The notes under the pieces are model-generated. The model made no database searches. It saw only the letters and a program-made list of their open reading frames with translations, and was not told the origin of the DNA. A stretch of 64,000 nucleotides of DNA, taken from positions 124,001-188,000 of the forward strand of contig NZ_JABAIV010000004.1 in NCBI RefSeq assembly GCF_013003915.1, given 5' to 3'. Numbering within the stretch: position 1 is the stretch's first letter; each line of letters starts with the position of its first letter. The position numbers and the translations under genes were made by a program. Positions 38,305 through 48,227 of this stretch are shown one piece after another. The DNA is from Telluria aromaticivorans. Lineage in GTDB: Bacteria > Pseudomonadota > Gammaproteobacteria > Burkholderiales > Burkholderiaceae_D.

Positions 38305-38334
38305 CACCCGAAAGTAGGTGTGTACTTTCGGGTG
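38305..38334. other. Perfect 12-bp hairpin just after rpoA
   Basis: CACCCGAAAGTA (38305-38316) and TACTTTCGGGTG (38323-38334) are perfect complements around a 6-nt loop, starting 8 bp after the rpoA stop on the minus strand. It stands directly before the second hairpin. Confidence 0.7.
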
Positions 38335-38342
38335 AATACTTT

Positions 38343-39320
38343 TTACTTCTCCAGGCCGGCAGGTGGCCAGTTCTCGAGCTTCATGCCCAAAGTGAGACCA
38401 CGGGAAGCCAGGACTTCCTTGATTTCGTTGAGCGACTTGCGGCCCAGGTTTGGCGTCTTGAGCAGTTCGTTTTCCGAACGCTGGATCAGGTCGCCGATGT
38501 AGTAGATGTTCTCTGCTTTCAGGCAGTTTGCCGAACGCACCGTCAGCTCGAGGTCGTCGACTGGACGCAGCAGGATCGGATCGACCAGCGGAGCGCGCGA
38601 TGGCGCTTCGGCGGCGGCTTCGGTGCCTTCCAGGGCAGCGAACACGTTCAGCTGGTCCACCAGGACGCGTGCCGACTGGCGGATCGCTTCTTCCGGGGTG
38701 ATGACGCCGTTGGTCTCGATGTTGATGATCAGCTTGTCCAGGTCGGTACGCTGTTCGACACGTGCCGATTCCACTGCGTACGACACGCGGCGCACTGGCG
38801 AGAACGACGCGTCCAGGATGATGCGGCCGATGGTCTTGTTGGTGTCTTCCGACAGGCGGCGGACGTTGCCCGGCACATAGCCGCGGCCTTTTTCGACCTT
38901 GATCTGCATGTCCAGCTTGCCACCGGCGGTCAGGTGAGCGATCACGTGATCCGGGTTGATCAGTTCCACGTCATGCGGCAGGTCGATGTCCGAAGCCAGG
39001 ACGGCGCCTTCGCCTTCCTTCTTCAGGGTCAGCGTCACGGAGTCACGGTTGTGGACCTTGAAGACGACACCCTTCAGGTTCAGCAGCAGGTCGACGACGT
39101 CTTCCTGCACGCCATCCAGCGACGAGTATTCGTGCACGACACCCGCGATCGTCACTTCGGTCGGCGCGTAGCCGGTCATCGACGACAGCAGCACGCGGCG
39201 CAGCGCGTTGCCCAGGGTGTGGCCATAACCACGTTCGAACGGCTCCATCACGACTTTCGCGTGGCCGGCGCCGAGTGCTTCGACGTCGATGATACGTGGC
39301 TTCAACAGACTGTTTTGCAT
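38343..39320 (-). CDS. rpoA: RNA polymerase alpha subunit
   Basis: 325 aa. N-terminal dimerisation domain (e.g. [19 protein letters not shown]) and C-terminal domain (about 245-325) with UP-element and activator contacts ([38 protein letters not shown]). Normal length. It lies between rpsD and rplQ, but the gaps on both sides (288 and 181 bp) are long and contain palindromes. Confidence 0.99.
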   Translation of the reverse strand: MQNSLLKPRIIDVEALGAGHAKVVMEPFERGYGHTLGNALRRVLLSSMTGYAPTEVTIAGVVHEYSSLDGVQEDVVDLLLNLKGVVFKVHNRDSVTLTLKKEGEGAVLASDIDLPHDVELINPDHVIAHLTAGGKLDMQIKVEKGRGYVPGNVRRLSEDTNKTIGRIILDASFSPVRRVSYAVESARVEQRTDLDKLIINIETNGVITPEEAIRQSARVLVDQLNVFAALEGTEAAAEAPSRAPLVDPILLRPVDDLELTVRSANCLKAENIYYIGDLIQRSENELLKTPNLGRKSLNEIKEVLASRGLTLGMKLENWPPAGLEK

Positions 39321-39385
39321 GAAATGTCCTTTTCAATACCCTCGGTTCGTTACACCGATAAGGCTGATGGCATTAATAAATAAAG

Positions 39386-39406
39386 CGCCTGCTCGACGAG
39401 CAGGCG
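39386..39406 (-). terminator. Terminator-like hairpin between rpsD and rpoA
   Basis: Minus-strand CGCCTGCTCG and CGAGCAGGCG (one-base loop as drawn, realistically three to five) followed by CTTTATTTATT. It lies 66 bp upstream of the rpoA start, so it would act as an attenuator inside the alpha operon. Confidence 0.55.
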
Positions 39407-39496
39407 GTGAGACGAATTCTGAGATGACGGAAGAGGCAGGACTTTGAATCCGGTGCGGTGCCAACCCGAGGTTGCTGCTCCCGCACTACCACTCCC

Positions 39497-39573
39497 GTCA
39501 TCCCGGCGCAGGCCGGGATCCAAGTTCGCGGCGAAGCCAGCAAACTTGGGCCCCGGCCTCCGCCGGGGTGACG
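39497..39573. repeat. Palindromic intergenic repeat (GTCATCCCGGC type) between rpsD and rpoA
   Basis: Starts GTCATCCCGGCGCAGGCCGG and ends CCGCCGGGGTGAC, so the outer ends are complementary, and both lobes have inner palindromes. This family of dispersed repeats is common in proteobacterial genomes. A further hairpin GGGGACGGC/GCCGTCCCC occupies 39578-39597, just after the rpsD stop. Confidence 0.8.
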
Positions 39574-39608
39574 ACATGGGGACGGCAAGCCGTCCCCGAG
39601 GTCGTCAA

Positions 39609-40232
39609 TTAACGCGAGTACAGTTCGACGATCAGCGCTTCGTTGACGTCAGCAGCGATTTCGTTACGTTCTGGGAACGAACGGAAGGTCCCTTCCATCT
39701 TCTTGCTGTCGACCGACACCCAGCTCGGCATGCCGACTTGTTCAGCCAGCGACAGGGCTTCAGCGATACGCACCTGCTTCTTGGCCTTTTCGCGCACAGC
39801 GATCACGTCGCCGGTCTTGACCTGGTACGAAGCGATGTTCACGACCTGGCCATTCACGGTGAAAGCCTTGTGGCTCACCAGCTGGCGCGCTTCAGCGCGG
39901 GTCGAGCCGAAGCCCATGCGGTAAGCGACGTTGTCGAGACGCGCTTCCAGCAGCTTCAGCAGGGTTTCGCCGGTGTTGCCTTTTTTACGCGATGCGTCGG
40001 CGAAGTAGCGGCGGAACTGACGTTCCAGGATGCCGTACATGCGCTTGACCTTCTGCTTTTCACGCAGCTGGTTGCCGTAGTCCGAGGTGCGGGCACCCGA
40101 CTTGACGCCGTGCTGGCCTGGCTTGATGTCCAGTTTGCACTTCGAATCGAGCGAGCGACGTGCGCTCTTCAGGAACAGGTCAGTGCCTTCACGGCGCGAC
40201 AGTTTTGCTTTTGGTCCGATATAACGTGCCAC
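39609..40232 (-). CDS. rpsD: 30S ribosomal protein S4
   Basis: 207 aa primary 16S rRNA-binding protein and, in enterics, translational repressor of the alpha operon. N-terminus [20 protein letters not shown] and S4 domain (about 97-160, [21 protein letters not shown]). No zinc-binding Cys in the N-terminus. It is separated from rpsK by 261 bp and from rpoA by 288 bp. Confidence 0.98.
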   Translation of the reverse strand: MARYIGPKAKLSRREGTDLFLKSARRSLDSKCKLDIKPGQHGVKSGARTSDYGNQLREKQKVKRMYGILERQFRRYFADASRKKGNTGETLLKLLEARLDNVAYRMGFGSTRAEARQLVSHKAFTVNGQVVNIASYQVKTGDVIAVREKAKKQVRIAEALSLAEQVGMPSWVSVDSKKMEGTFRSFPERNEIAADVNEALIVELYSR

Positions 40233-40412
40233 GTTAGTTACCTTTTATGAATAATCACGCCCCAGCGATGCTTTCGCATCCAGGCGCTAGTCCGACCCAG
40301 TGAATGAGCGGACGTGGCTTAAAAACACCTGCCAACAAAATGCGACAGGCGACAAGAGCCGGGCAGTATAACCCATTTCTGGGCTCTGCACCGGCTGATC
40401 TCGTAATACATA

Positions 40413-40431
40413 ACGGGGCGCTAGGCCCCGT
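40413..40431. other. Hairpin in the rpsK-rpsD gap
   Basis: ACGGGGC (40413-40419) pairs with GCCCCGT (40425-40431) around GCTAG. The 261-bp stretch 40233-40493 holds no supported gene and no clear promoter; this hairpin is its only obvious structure. Confidence 0.5.
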
Positions 40432-40493
40432 ATGACGGCTTTTCGCCACAGTCAGCGATCCGAAAACCGCTCACTGCACGCGTGTAGTATCAA

Positions 40494-40898
40494 TTAGATA
40501 CGACGACGCTTTGGAGGACGGCAGCCGTTGTGCGGAACTGGAGTAACGTCCTGGATCTCGGTGATCTTGATGCCCAGGTTGTTCAGTGCACGCACAGCCG
40601 ATTCACGGCCTGGGCCTGGGCCCTTGATGCGCACTTCCAGGTTCTTCACGCCCGACTCCTGAGCGACCTTGCCAGCAGCTTCGGCAGCGACCTGAGCTGC
40701 GAACGGGGTCGATTTGCGCGAACCCTTGAAGCCGGCGCCGCCGGAGGTTGCCCACGACAGGGCGTTGCCCTGGCGGTCGGTGATCGTGATGATCGTGTTG
40801 TTGAAGGACGCGTGCACGTGGGCGATGCCCTCGGCAACGTTCTTCTTGACTTTCTTGCGCACGCGGGCTGCTGCTGCGCTGCTCTGTTGCTTGGCCAT
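40494..40898 (-). CDS. rpsK: 30S ribosomal protein S11
   Basis: 134 aa platform protein of the small subunit. Family pattern [46 protein letters not shown] (in part) and C-terminal [18 protein letters not shown] are present. Lies 14 bp downstream of rpsM. The N-terminal Gln/Ser/Ala extension is typical of betaproteobacteria. Confidence 0.98.
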   Translation of the reverse strand: MAKQQSSAAAARVRKKVKKNVAEGIAHVHASFNNTIITITDRQGNALSWATSGGAGFKGSRKSTPFAAQVAAEAAGKVAQESGVKNLEVRIKGPGPGRESAVRALNNLGIKITEIQDVTPVPHNGCRPPKRRRI

Positions 40899-40912
40899 AG
40901 TCGGTTCCTAGA

Positions 40913-41278
40913 TTATTTCTTGAGCGATTGAGCGGCCTTGCGCGGACCCTTGCGGGTGCGAGCATTGGTGCGGGTACGCTGACCGCGCACTGGCAGACCC
41001 TTACGGTGACGCATGCCGCGGTAGCAGCCCAGATCCATCAGACGCTTGATGTTCATGGACAGTTCGCGGCGCAGATCGCCTTCCACGACAAACTTCGCGA
41101 CTTCGTCACGCAGCTTCTCGAGTTCGTTATCGTCGAGGTCCTTGACCTTCTTGTTGGTCGCGATACCAGTCGCGTCGCAGATCTTCTGCGAGCGTGGGCG
41201 GCCAACACCGTAGATCGCCGTCAGGCCGATAACAGTGTGCTGATGATTTGGGATGTTAACCCCTGCAATACGTGCCAT
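40913..41278 (-). CDS. rpsM: 30S ribosomal protein S13
   Basis: 121 aa head protein contacting the P-site tRNA and the B1 bridges. Starts [20 protein letters not shown], with helix-two-turn-helix core and basic C-terminus [18 protein letters not shown]. First gene of the classical alpha operon; here it follows rpmJ by 12 bp. Confidence 0.98.
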   Translation of the reverse strand: MARIAGVNIPNHQHTVIGLTAIYGVGRPRSQKICDATGIATNKKVKDLDDNELEKLRDEVAKFVVEGDLRRELSMNIKRLMDLGCYRGMRHRKGLPVRGQRTRTNARTRKGPRKAAQSLKK

Positions 41279-41290
41279 TCGTTATTCCTC

Positions 41291-41404
41291 TTAACCTTGA
41301 CGCTGCTTGTGACGCGGCTCGACGCAGATCACACGGACCACGCCCTTGCGCTTGATGATCTTGCAGTTGCGGCAGATCCGCTTGACTGAAGCGTTAACTT
41401 TCAT
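41291..41404 (-). CDS. rpmJ: 50S ribosomal protein L36
   Basis: 37 aa zinc-binding large-subunit protein. Translation reads [20 protein letters not shown] and ends [14 protein letters not shown]. The C-C-C-H zinc set ([12 protein letters not shown]) is complete, so it is the zinc-containing type. It sits between infA (35 bp) and rpsM. Confidence 0.97.
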   Translation of the reverse strand: MKVNASVKRICRNCKIIKRKGVVRVICVEPRHKQRQG

Positions 41405-41439
41405 TTTGCACTCTCTTCGGTTCGTTTACTTAATGATTT

Positions 41440-41658
41440 TTACTTGGTGCGGAACACAATGCGGGCCCGGGACAGGTCGTACGGGGTCAACTCCACCGTC
41501 ACCTTGTCGCCCGGGAGAATACGGATGTAATTCATCCGCATTTTACCCGAGATATGCCCAAGAACCACGTGCCCATTTTCCAGCTTCACGCGAAATGTTG
41601 CGTTCGGGAGATTCTCGAGAATCTCCCCTTGCATTTGGATGACGTCGTCTTTTGCCAT
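41440..41658 (-). CDS. infA: Translation initiation factor IF-1
   Basis: 72 aa OB-fold protein that occupies the ribosomal A site during initiation. Sequence [20 protein letters not shown] with [18 protein letters not shown] and C-terminal [12 protein letters not shown] fits exactly. Placement between secY and rpmJ is usual in betaproteobacteria. The internal stem ATTCTCGAGAAT reflects codon choice. Confidence 0.98.
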   Translation of the reverse strand: MAKDDVIQMQGEILENLPNATFRVKLENGHVVLGHISGKMRMNYIRILPGDKVTVELTPYDLSRARIVFRTK

Positions 41659-41677
41659 ACGCTCTATGCCTTCCCGC

Positions 41678-43012
41678 TTAACGTGACGGAATACCGCCCT
41701 TGAAATTCGCCTTCCGCAACAATGATTCGTACTGTTGCGACATGACGTAATTCTGTACTTGTGCCATGAAGTCCATCGTCACCACCACGACAATGAGGAG
41801 GGACGTACCACCGAAGTAGAAAGGAACTTTCCACTGCGAGGTCATGAATTCCGGCACCAAACACACCAGGGTGATATAAACCGCACCGGCCAGGGTCAGG
41901 CGCATCAGGATCTTGTCGATGTAGCGTGCGGTCTGGTCGCCAGGACGGATGCCTGGGACAAACGCGCCGCTCTTCTTCAAGTTGTCCGCCGTTTCCTTGC
42001 TGTTAAATACCAGCGCCGTATAGAAGAAGCAGAAAAACACAATCGCCACCGCATACAGCAACGCGTGGATCGGCTCGCCTGGACCCATCGACGCAGCGAG
42101 GTCTTTCAGGAACCCGATGAACGGGCTCGTGGAATCCTTGCCACGCGTGAACCAGTCGACGATCGTCGCCGGGAACAGGATGATCGAGGAAGCGAAGATC
42201 GGTGGGATCACGCCGGCCATGTTCAGTTTCAAGGGCAGGTGGCTGGTTTGGCCACCGTAGATCTTGTTACCGACTTGACGCTTGGCGTAATTGACCAGGA
42301 TCTTGCGCTGCCCGCGCTCCACGAACACGACAGCATACGTTACCGCTGCTACCAGGACCACGATAATGATCGCGGAGAAGCTGCTGATCGAACCGTTCGA
42401 AACCAGGGTGAACAAGCCACCGAGGGCCGACGGCAGACCTGCTGCGATACCGGCAAAAATGATGATCGAAATACCGTTACCAAGACCACGCTCGGTGATT
42501 TGCTCGCCCAGCCACATAAGGAACATGGTGCCAGTCAGCAGGGTCGTCACCGTGACGAAGCGGAAGCCCATGCCCGGATCGAGCACGAGACCAGGTTGCG
42601 ACTCGAGCGCAACCGAGATACCGAACGCCTGGAACAGCGCCAGCGCCACCGTGAAATAACGGGTGTACTGGGTGATCTTGCGACGGCCGGCCTCGCCCTC
42701 TTTCTTCAATGCCTCGAGTTGCGGCGAGACAATCGATGCGAGCTGCATGATGATCGAAGCCGAAATGTAAGGCATGATGCCGAGGGCGAACACGGTAAAG
42801 CGGGACAAGGCGCCGCCCGAGAACATGTTGAACATGCCCAGGATGCCGCCTTCGTTCTGCTTGAACAGTGCCGCCAGCTGCACCGGGTCAATCCCGGGAA
42901 CCGGGATGTGAGCACCGATGCGGTACACGACCAACGCGCCAAGCAAAAACCACAGCCGGCCCCAGGGGAATCCGGAAGCAGCGCTTTTACCAAGTTGTGA
43001 ATTAGTCGCCAA
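41678..43012 (-). CDS. secY: Protein translocase channel subunit SecY
   Basis: 444 aa ten-helix core of the SecYEG translocon. Conserved pieces include the N-terminal [20 protein letters not shown], the plug-region [36 protein letters not shown], and the C-terminal [20 protein letters not shown]. Located 19 bp before infA and 28 bp after rplO in the spc operon order. Length is typical. Confidence 0.99.
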   Translation of the reverse strand: MATNSQLGKSAASGFPWGRLWFLLGALVVYRIGAHIPVPGIDPVQLAALFKQNEGGILGMFNMFSGGALSRFTVFALGIMPYISASIIMQLASIVSPQLEALKKEGEAGRRKITQYTRYFTVALALFQAFGISVALESQPGLVLDPGMGFRFVTVTTLLTGTMFLMWLGEQITERGLGNGISIIIFAGIAAGLPSALGGLFTLVSNGSISSFSAIIIVVLVAAVTYAVVFVERGQRKILVNYAKRQVGNKIYGGQTSHLPLKLNMAGVIPPIFASSIILFPATIVDWFTRGKDSTSPFIGFLKDLAASMGPGEPIHALLYAVAIVFFCFFYTALVFNSKETADNLKKSGAFVPGIRPGDQTARYIDKILMRLTLAGAVYITLVCLVPEFMTSQWKVPFYFGGTSLLIVVVVTMDFMAQVQNYVMSQQYESLLRKANFKGGIPSR

Positions 43013-43040
43013 TTTTTGCTCCGATCAGGCAGGGCCGCAA

Positions 43041-43472
43041 TTAAGCGACCGAACCGCCAGCTGCTTCGATCGCCGCTTTCGCGCCGGCCGAGACCTTCAG
43101 GCCCTTGAGGTTCACCGCCTTGGTGACCTCGCCCGACAGGATGACGCGGACATCACGTGCCAGCACAGGCAGGATACCTGCTTGCTTGAGCACCATGATG
43201 TCGACATCGCCGACTGCCAGGTTGTTCAGGTCCGACAGGCGAACTTCCGCCTTGAAGGTCGCGTTCAGCGACTTGAAGCCACGCTTCGGCAGACGACGCT
43301 GCAGAGGCATCTGACCGCCTTCGAAGCCGACTTTGTGGAAGCCGCCCGAACGCGATTTCTGACCCTTGTGACCACGGCCGGCAGTCTTGCCCAGGCCGGA
43401 GCCGATACCGCGACCGACGCGGCGCTTGTAGTGCTTGGCGCCGTCAGCTGGTTGAATGGTATTGAGTTCCAT
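43041..43472 (-). CDS. rplO: 50S ribosomal protein L15
   Basis: 143 aa 23S rRNA-binding protein. The flexible N-terminal arm contains [20 protein letters not shown] and [17 protein letters not shown], both diagnostic. It is 28 bp after rpmD and precedes secY. Confidence 0.98.
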   Translation of the reverse strand: MELNTIQPADGAKHYKRRVGRGIGSGLGKTAGRGHKGQKSRSGGFHKVGFEGGQMPLQRRLPKRGFKSLNATFKAEVRLSDLNNLAVGDVDIMVLKQAGILPVLARDVRVILSGEVTKAVNLKGLKVSAGAKAAIEAAGGSVA

Positions 43473-43500
43473 TGATTTCTCCGTACGTAAGCCCGAGGGC

Positions 43501-43680
43501 TTACGAGACTACTTTAACGAGGTACGCGACTTTGTTGATCATGCCACGCACGGATGGGGTGTCCTGCAGCTCGGAGACCGAGTTGACACGACGCAGACCC
43601 AGGCCGCGCACGGTGGCACGGTGATCCTGACGGGTACCGATCAAGCCCTTGACGAGCTGAACTTTGACAGTGTTTGCCAT
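43501..43680 (-). CDS. rpmD: 50S ribosomal protein L30
   Basis: 59 aa. Translation starts [20 protein letters not shown] and ends [30 protein letters not shown] is the family core. Start ATG at 43678-43680, 11 bp after rpsE; stop TAA at 43501-43503. Confidence 0.97.
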   Translation of the reverse strand: MANTVKVQLVKGLIGTRQDHRATVRGLGLRRVNSVSELQDTPSVRGMINKVAYLVKVVS

Positions 43681-43691
43681 GTTTGTTCCCC

Positions 43692-44210
43692 TTAACCCAG
43701 GATGTCTTCAACCGACTTGCCGCGCTTGGCGGCGATGTCGGAAGCAGTGCTCATTTTCGACAGGCCGTCGAGCGTTGCGCGAACCAGGTTGTACGGGTTC
43801 GACGAACCGGTCGATTTGGCGACCACGTCGGTCACGCCCATCACTTCGAAGATAGCGCGCATTGCGCCACCAGCGATGACGCCGGTACCAGGCTTGGCTG
43901 GCGACATCATGACGCGCGAGGCGCCGTGACGACCGGTGACGGTGTGGTGCAGCGTACCGTTCTTGAGGGGCACCTTGATCAGGTTGCGGCGGGCTTCTTC
44001 CATCGCTTTTTGCACGCCGACTGGAACTTCCTTCGACTTGCCTTTGCCCATGCCGATGCGGCCATCGCCGTCACCGACAACGGTCAGCGCTGCAAAACCC
44101 ATGATACGACCACCCTTGACCACTTTGGTCACGCGGTTGATCGCGATCATTTTCTCGCGCATGCCATCATCCGGCTTGTCGCTTGCCATTTTCGCTTGCA
44201 TTTTTGCCAT
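43692..44210 (-). CDS. rpsE: 30S ribosomal protein S5
   Basis: 172 aa protein of the mRNA entry helicase region, important for decoding fidelity. The N-terminal double-stranded RNA-binding domain shows [20 protein letters not shown] and [21 protein letters not shown]-terminal domain with [19 protein letters not shown]. Lies 12 bp after rplR. Confidence 0.98.
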   Translation of the reverse strand: MAKMQAKMASDKPDDGMREKMIAINRVTKVVKGGRIMGFAALTVVGDGDGRIGMGKGKSKEVPVGVQKAMEEARRNLIKVPLKNGTLHHTVTGRHGASRVMMSPAKPGTGVIAGGAMRAIFEVMGVTDVVAKSTGSSNPYNLVRATLDGLSKMSTASDIAAKRGKSVEDILG

Positions 44211-44222
44211 GACGATTCTTCC

Positions 44223-44585
44223 TTAGAACTTCAGACCGGCTTCACGCGCGGCTTCCGCCAGCGCCTTCACACGGCCGTGGTAACGGAAACCCGAGCGGTC
44301 GAACGCTACTTCGGTGATTCCTGCTTTCAGTGCTTTTTCAGCGACGCGCTTGCCGACGATGGCAGCAGCGGCAGCGTTACCGCCGACGCCGGTCTTGCCA
44401 GCCAGTTCAGCGCGCACTTCAGCTTCCAGCGTCGAAGCCGACACCAGCACCTTTGCGTCCGGGCTGGTCAGGTTCGCATAGATGTGCAGGTTGGTGCGGT
44501 GAACCGACAAACGGTTCACGCCCAGCTGTGCAATCTTGATGCGGGTTTGACGTCCGCGACGCAGACGTGATTCTTTTTTGTCCAT
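44223..44585 (-). CDS. rplR: 50S ribosomal protein L18
   Basis: 120 aa 5S rRNA-binding protein. N-terminal basic arm [15 protein letters not shown], core [14 protein letters not shown] and C-terminal [20 protein letters not shown] are typical. Lies 11 bp after rplF. Confidence 0.98.
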   Translation of the reverse strand: MDKKESRLRRGRQTRIKIAQLGVNRLSVHRTNLHIYANLTSPDAKVLVSASTLEAEVRAELAGKTGVGGNAAAAAIVGKRVAEKALKAGITEVAFDRSGFRYHGRVKALAEAAREAGLKF

Positions 44586-44596
44586 GTCAGCTCCGA

Positions 44597-45130
44597 TTAT
44601 TTCTTCTTGGTTTCTTTAAGCTTCACCACTTCGTCCGAATAACGGACACCCTTGCCTTTGTAAGGCTCAGGCGAGCGGTAAGCACGCACTTCGGCAGCCA
44701 CCTGGCCGACCTTTTGACGATCGATACCCTTGATCAGGATCTCGGTCGGGGTCGGGGTGGTTGCAGTGACGCCTTCCGGCATCGCGTGCAGCACCGGGTG
44801 CGAGAAGCCCAGGGACAGGTTCAGGGCGTTGCCCTGCACTGCTGCCTTGTAGCCCACGCCCACCAGGTTCAGCTTGCGCTCGAAACCCTTGGTGACGCCG
44901 GTAACCATGTTGTTGACCAGGGCGCGCAGGGTACCCGACATGGCGTTCGATTCACGGGAATCGTCCACTACGTCGAAAGTCAGCGTGCCGTCTTTGTTTT
45001 CTACTTTGACCTGGCCGTTCAGGGCCTGGGTCAGGGTGCCCAGCGGGCCCTTGACGGTGATCGACGACGCGTTGATCGCGACATCGGTACCGGCCGGGAC
45101 GGCGATTGGCATCTTAGCTACTCGAGACAT
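44597..45130 (-). CDS. rplF: 50S ribosomal protein L6
   Basis: 177 aa two-domain protein near the sarcin-ricin loop. Starts [20 protein letters not shown]; second domain carries the signature [16 protein letters not shown]. Lies 9 bp after rpsH. Confidence 0.98.
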   Translation of the reverse strand: MSRVAKMPIAVPAGTDVAINASSITVKGPLGTLTQALNGQVKVENKDGTLTFDVVDDSRESNAMSGTLRALVNNMVTGVTKGFERKLNLVGVGYKAAVQGNALNLSLGFSHPVLHAMPEGVTATTPTPTEILIKGIDRQKVGQVAAEVRAYRSPEPYKGKGVRYSDEVVKLKETKKK

Positions 45131-45139
45131 GTCTACTCC

Positions 45140-45535
45140 TTAAGCCACGTAGCACAGCACTTCGCCACCGACGCCGGTAGCACGTGCTTTGCGGTCGGTC
45201 ATGACGCCTTGCGGGGTCGAAACGATAGCGACACCCAGGCCGTTCATGACGGTTGGGATCTCGTTCTTGCCCTTGTAGACGCGCAGGCCTGGACGCGAGA
45301 CGCGCTCGATGCGCTCGATGACCGGACGGCCGGTGTAATACTTCAAACCGATTTTCAGTTCCGACTTGCCACCTTCGGTGGACACGGCGAAATCTTCAAT
45401 GTAACCCTCGTCCTTCAGGACGTTGGCAATGGCAACCTTGACTTTGGACGACGGCATTGCGACCGTGGTTTTCTGGACAACTTGTGCGTTGCGAATGCGG
45501 GTCAGCATATCGGCGATAGGATCGCTCATACTCAT
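45140..45535 (-). CDS. rpsH: 30S ribosomal protein S8
   Basis: 131 aa primary 16S rRNA binder and, in E. coli, translational repressor of the spc operon. Starts [19 protein letters not shown]-terminal [20 protein letters not shown] is the conserved RNA-binding piece. Lies 14 bp after rpsN. Confidence 0.98.
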   Translation of the reverse strand: MSMSDPIADMLTRIRNAQVVQKTTVAMPSSKVKVAIANVLKDEGYIEDFAVSTEGGKSELKIGLKYYTGRPVIERIERVSRPGLRVYKGKNEIPTVMNGLGVAIVSTPQGVMTDRKARATGVGGEVLCYVA

Positions 45536-45549
45536 TGCATATTCTCCTA

Positions 45550-45855
45550 TTACCAGCTGGCTTTGGTCATACCCGGGATTTCGCCTTTCATGGCGAACTC
45601 ACGGACTTTGGTGCGGGCAAGACCGAATTTACGGAAAGTGCCACGTGGACGACCGGTGATTGCGCAGCGGTTACGCTGGCGGGTCGGCGCCGAGTTACGT
45701 GGCAGTGCCTGCAGTTTCAGGCGTGCTTCGTATTGCTCTTCTTCCGACTTCGACTGGTCGTTGATGATCGCTTTCAGAGCTGCACGCTTTGCGGCGAATT
45801 TCTCCACCAGGTCTGCACGCTTCTGTTCGCGGTTAATCAGTGCAAGTTTTGCCAT
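45550..45855 (-). CDS. rpsN: 30S ribosomal protein S14
   Basis: 101 aa, the long zinc-free form of S14. Core [20 protein letters not shown] and [20 protein letters not shown] are diagnostic. Lies 4 bp after rplE. Confidence 0.98.
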   Translation of the reverse strand: MAKLALINREQKRADLVEKFAAKRAALKAIINDQSKSEEEQYEARLKLQALPRNSAPTRQRNRCAITGRPRGTFRKFGLARTKVREFAMKGEIPGMTKASW

Positions 45856-45859
45856 GCTC

Positions 45860-46399
45860 TTAGTTCCTGAACGGGAATTTGAAGGCGGCGAGCAGCGCTT
45901 TGGCTTCTTCGTCGGTCTTAGCGGTGGTCGTGATCGAGATGTTCATGCCACGCAGCGCGTCGATCTTGTCGTAATCGATTTCAGGGAAGATGATCTGTTC
46001 CTTGACGCCGATGTTGTAGTTGCCACGACCGTCGAACGATTTGCCGTTCACACCTCGGAAGTCACGCACGCGCGGCAGGGCCACGGTGATGAAGCGATCC
46101 AGGAATTCGTACATGCGGTTACCGCGCAGGGTCACCATGGTACCGATCGGATAGCCTTCGCGGATCTTGAAACCTGCGATTGCCTTGCGCGACTTGGTGG
46201 TGACCGGCTTCTGGCCGGCGATCTTGGTCAGGTCGCCAGTTGCGTGCTCGAGCACTTTCTTGTCAGCGATCGCTTCACCGACACCCATGTTCAGGGTGAT
46301 CTTGGTCAGGCGCGGCACTTCCATCGACGACTTGTAGCCGAATTTCTCGGTCAGTTCAGCGACGACTTTTTCTTTGTAAATATCTTGGAGACGGGCCAT
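45860..46399 (-). CDS. rplE: 50S ribosomal protein L5
   Basis: 179 aa 5S rRNA-binding protein of the central protuberance. Starts [20 protein letters not shown]; contains [26 protein letters not shown] and [17 protein letters not shown]. Lies 6 bp after rplX. Confidence 0.98.
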   Translation of the reverse strand: MARLQDIYKEKVVAELTEKFGYKSSMEVPRLTKITLNMGVGEAIADKKVLEHATGDLTKIAGQKPVTTKSRKAIAGFKIREGYPIGTMVTLRGNRMYEFLDRFITVALPRVRDFRGVNGKSFDGRGNYNIGVKEQIIFPEIDYDKIDALRGMNISITTTAKTDEEAKALLAAFKFPFRN

Positions 46400-46405
46400 T
46401 TATTC

Positions 46406-46720
46406 TTACCCCTTCACTACTTCGCCGCTCGACTTGAAGACGCGGACTTTTTTGCCGTCCTGGTCTTTGAAGCCAACGCGATCTGCCTTGCCGGTCGCTG
46501 CGTTGAACAGCGCAACGTTCGACACGTGAATCGGCATAGTCTTGTCGACGATACCACCAGTAACACCGGTCATCGGGTTAGGCTTGGTCGCTTTTTTAGC
46601 GACGTTGACGCCTTCGACGATGACGTGTTCAGCGTCTACACGCTGTTGAACGACACCGCGCTTGCCCTTGTCTTTACCGGCGAGAACGATGACTTCGTCG
46701 TTTTTACGAATCTTATCCAT
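46406..46720 (-). CDS. rplX: 50S ribosomal protein L24
   Basis: 104 aa assembly-initiating KOW-domain protein. N-terminal [19 protein letters not shown] is the KOW motif; [20 protein letters not shown] follows. Lies 9 bp after rplN. Confidence 0.98.
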   Translation of the reverse strand: MDKIRKNDEVIVLAGKDKGKRGVVQQRVDAEHVIVEGVNVAKKATKPNPMTGVTGGIVDKTMPIHVSNVALFNAATGKADRVGFKDQDGKKVRVFKSSGEVVKG

Positions 46721-46729
46721 GTCGAATCC

Positions 46730-47098
46730 TTACAGAACTTCAGGTGCCAGGGACACGATCTTCATGAACTTTTCAGTGCGCAGTTCGCGGGTCACTGGTC
46801 CGAAGATACGGGTACCGATCGGCTCCAGCTTGGCGTTCAGCAGGACGGCGGCATTGCCATCGAACTTGACCAGGGAACCATCCTGGCGGCGCACACCTTT
46901 GGCGGTACGCACAACCACGGCGTTGTAAATTTCACCTTTTTTGACACGACCACGTGGCGCAGCAACCTTGACGGTTACTTTGATCACGTCGCCAATGCTC
47001 GCATAACGGCGCTTGGAACCGCCCAACACCTTGATGCACAGAACTTCCTTTGCACCGGTGTTGTCGGCCACTTCGAGCCGGCTTTCGGTTTGAATCAT
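46730..47098 (-). CDS. rplN: 50S ribosomal protein L14
   Basis: 122 aa interface protein, first gene of the spc operon. Starts [20 protein letters not shown] with the family signature [19 protein letters not shown]. Preceded by a 234-bp gap after rpsQ, where the spc promoter is expected. Confidence 0.98.
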   Translation of the reverse strand: MIQTESRLEVADNTGAKEVLCIKVLGGSKRRYASIGDVIKVTVKVAAPRGRVKKGEIYNAVVVRTAKGVRRQDGSLVKFDGNAAVLLNAKLEPIGTRIFGPVTRELRTEKFMKIVSLAPEVL

Positions 47099-47332
47099 AG
47101 TATTTTCTTTCCCAACTTAAGCCGAAGAAACCCCACGGCGAACCGTAGGCCTGCGGTCAGTCTTGGTCCCGCCATACCGCTCCTGCTGGAGCGCTATGTT
47201 TGGGTGATGGACTTTCCAAATAACTTTCGTTACAGGCCGCAGTTACCGAGGGGGGACAAACTGCGGCAACACATGAACGAAGCCCGCTAGTATCTCAGAT
47301 ACCAGCGGGCCACGCAAGACAAATTTTAAGGC
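47099..47332. other. S10 / spc operon boundary with two hairpins
   Basis: 234 bp without a gene. Hairpin 47282-47310: GCCCGCT and AGCGGGC, with inner GTATCT/AGATAC, lies just after rpsQ. Hairpin 47236-47267: GCCGCAGTT and AACTGCGGC around 14 nt. A third small stem CGCTCC/GGAGCG lies near 47178-47193. An spc promoter is expected here from the known operon boundary, but I could not assign one with confidence. Confidence 0.55.
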
Positions 47333-47605
47333 TTAGATGACCTGTGCTTCTTGCACAACGCGAGTCACCGTCCACGCTTTCGTCTTCGAGATCGGGCGAC
47401 CTTCCGTGATCTCGACCGTGTCGCCGATCTTGACCTGGTTGGTCTCGTCGTGCGCGTGATACTTGTTCGAACGCACGATGATTTTGCCGTACAGCGGGTG
47501 CTTCACGTGACGCTCGATCAGTACGGTCACCGTCTTGTCCATTTTGTCGGACACGACTTTGCCGACCAGCGTACGCTTCAGCGCCGTTTTAGTGGTGTCG
47601 TTCAT
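47333..47605 (-). CDS. rpsQ: 30S ribosomal protein S17
   Basis: 90 aa OB-fold 16S rRNA-binding protein. [20 protein letters not shown] and [20 protein letters not shown] are typical. It overlaps rpmC by 4 bp and ends the S10 gene group. Confidence 0.98.
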   Translation of the reverse strand: MNDTTKTALKRTLVGKVVSDKMDKTVTVLIERHVKHPLYGKIIVRSNKYHAHDETNQVKIGDTVEITEGRPISKTKAWTVTRVVQEAQVI

Positions 47606-47799
47606 TTGGCTTCCTTCTGGTTCATCACGGTCTTCACACGTGCGATGTCGCGACGTACTTTCTTGAGCTGCGAAGTGTTACCCAGCTGCTGGGTAGCGAT
47701 TTGCATGCGCAGGCCGAACTGGGCCTTGAGCAGCTCATTCAGCTCCTTTTGCAGGGCTTCCTGGTCCTTGCCGAGGAGTTCCGATGCTTTCATATTCAA
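47602..47799 (-). CDS. rpmC: 50S ribosomal protein L29
   Basis: 65 aa two-helix protein at the tunnel exit, docking site region for trigger factor and SRP. Sequence [20 protein letters not shown] and [20 protein letters not shown] at 47797-47799, 6 bp after rplP. Confidence 0.97.
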   Translation of the reverse strand: MNMKASELLGKDQEALQKELNELLKAQFGLRMQIATQQLGNTSQLKKVRRDIARVKTVMNQKEAK

Positions 47800-47805
47800 C
47801 TCCTT

Positions 47806-48225
47806 TTATTGGCCGACCTGGCGGACCACGAAAGTGGTAGCCAGTGGCAGTTTGGCAGCGGCCAGGCGGAACGCTTCGCGTGCCAGTTCTTCAGCGACGC
47901 CGTCCATCTCGTACAGGACTTTGCCTGGCTGGATTTCAGCGACGTAATACTCTGGATTACCCTTACCGTTACCCATACGGACTTCGGCCGGCTTGTTCGA
48001 AATCGGCTTGTCCGGGAAGATACGGATCCAGATACGACCGCCACGCTTGATGTGACGGGTCATGGCACGACGTGCCGCTTCGATCTGGCGTGCAGTGATA
48101 CGGCCGCGGGCAACTGCCTTCAGACCGAATTCACCGAACGAGACCGCGGTGCCGCGGGTGTGCGAAATGCCGGTGTTACGGCCTTTCTGCTCTTTACGAT
48201 ACTTCCTGCGCGATGGTTGCAGCAT
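47806..48225 (-). CDS. rplP: 50S ribosomal protein L16
   Basis: 139 aa A-site tRNA-contacting protein. [37 protein letters not shown] and [20 protein letters not shown] are diagnostic; the last includes the arginine hydroxylated in E. coli. Lies 2 bp after rpsC. Confidence 0.98.
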   Translation of the reverse strand: MLQPSRRKYRKEQKGRNTGISHTRGTAVSFGEFGLKAVARGRITARQIEAARRAMTRHIKRGGRIWIRIFPDKPISNKPAEVRMGNGKGNPEYYVAEIQPGKVLYEMDGVAEELAREAFRLAAAKLPLATTFVVRQVGQ

Positions 48226-48227
48226 GC

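Noticed and set aside
44567..47290. A 907-codon plus-strand open frame across rplF to rplN
   Set aside because: It lies antisense to nine certain ribosomal genes and shows no domain, ribosome-binding site or promoter.
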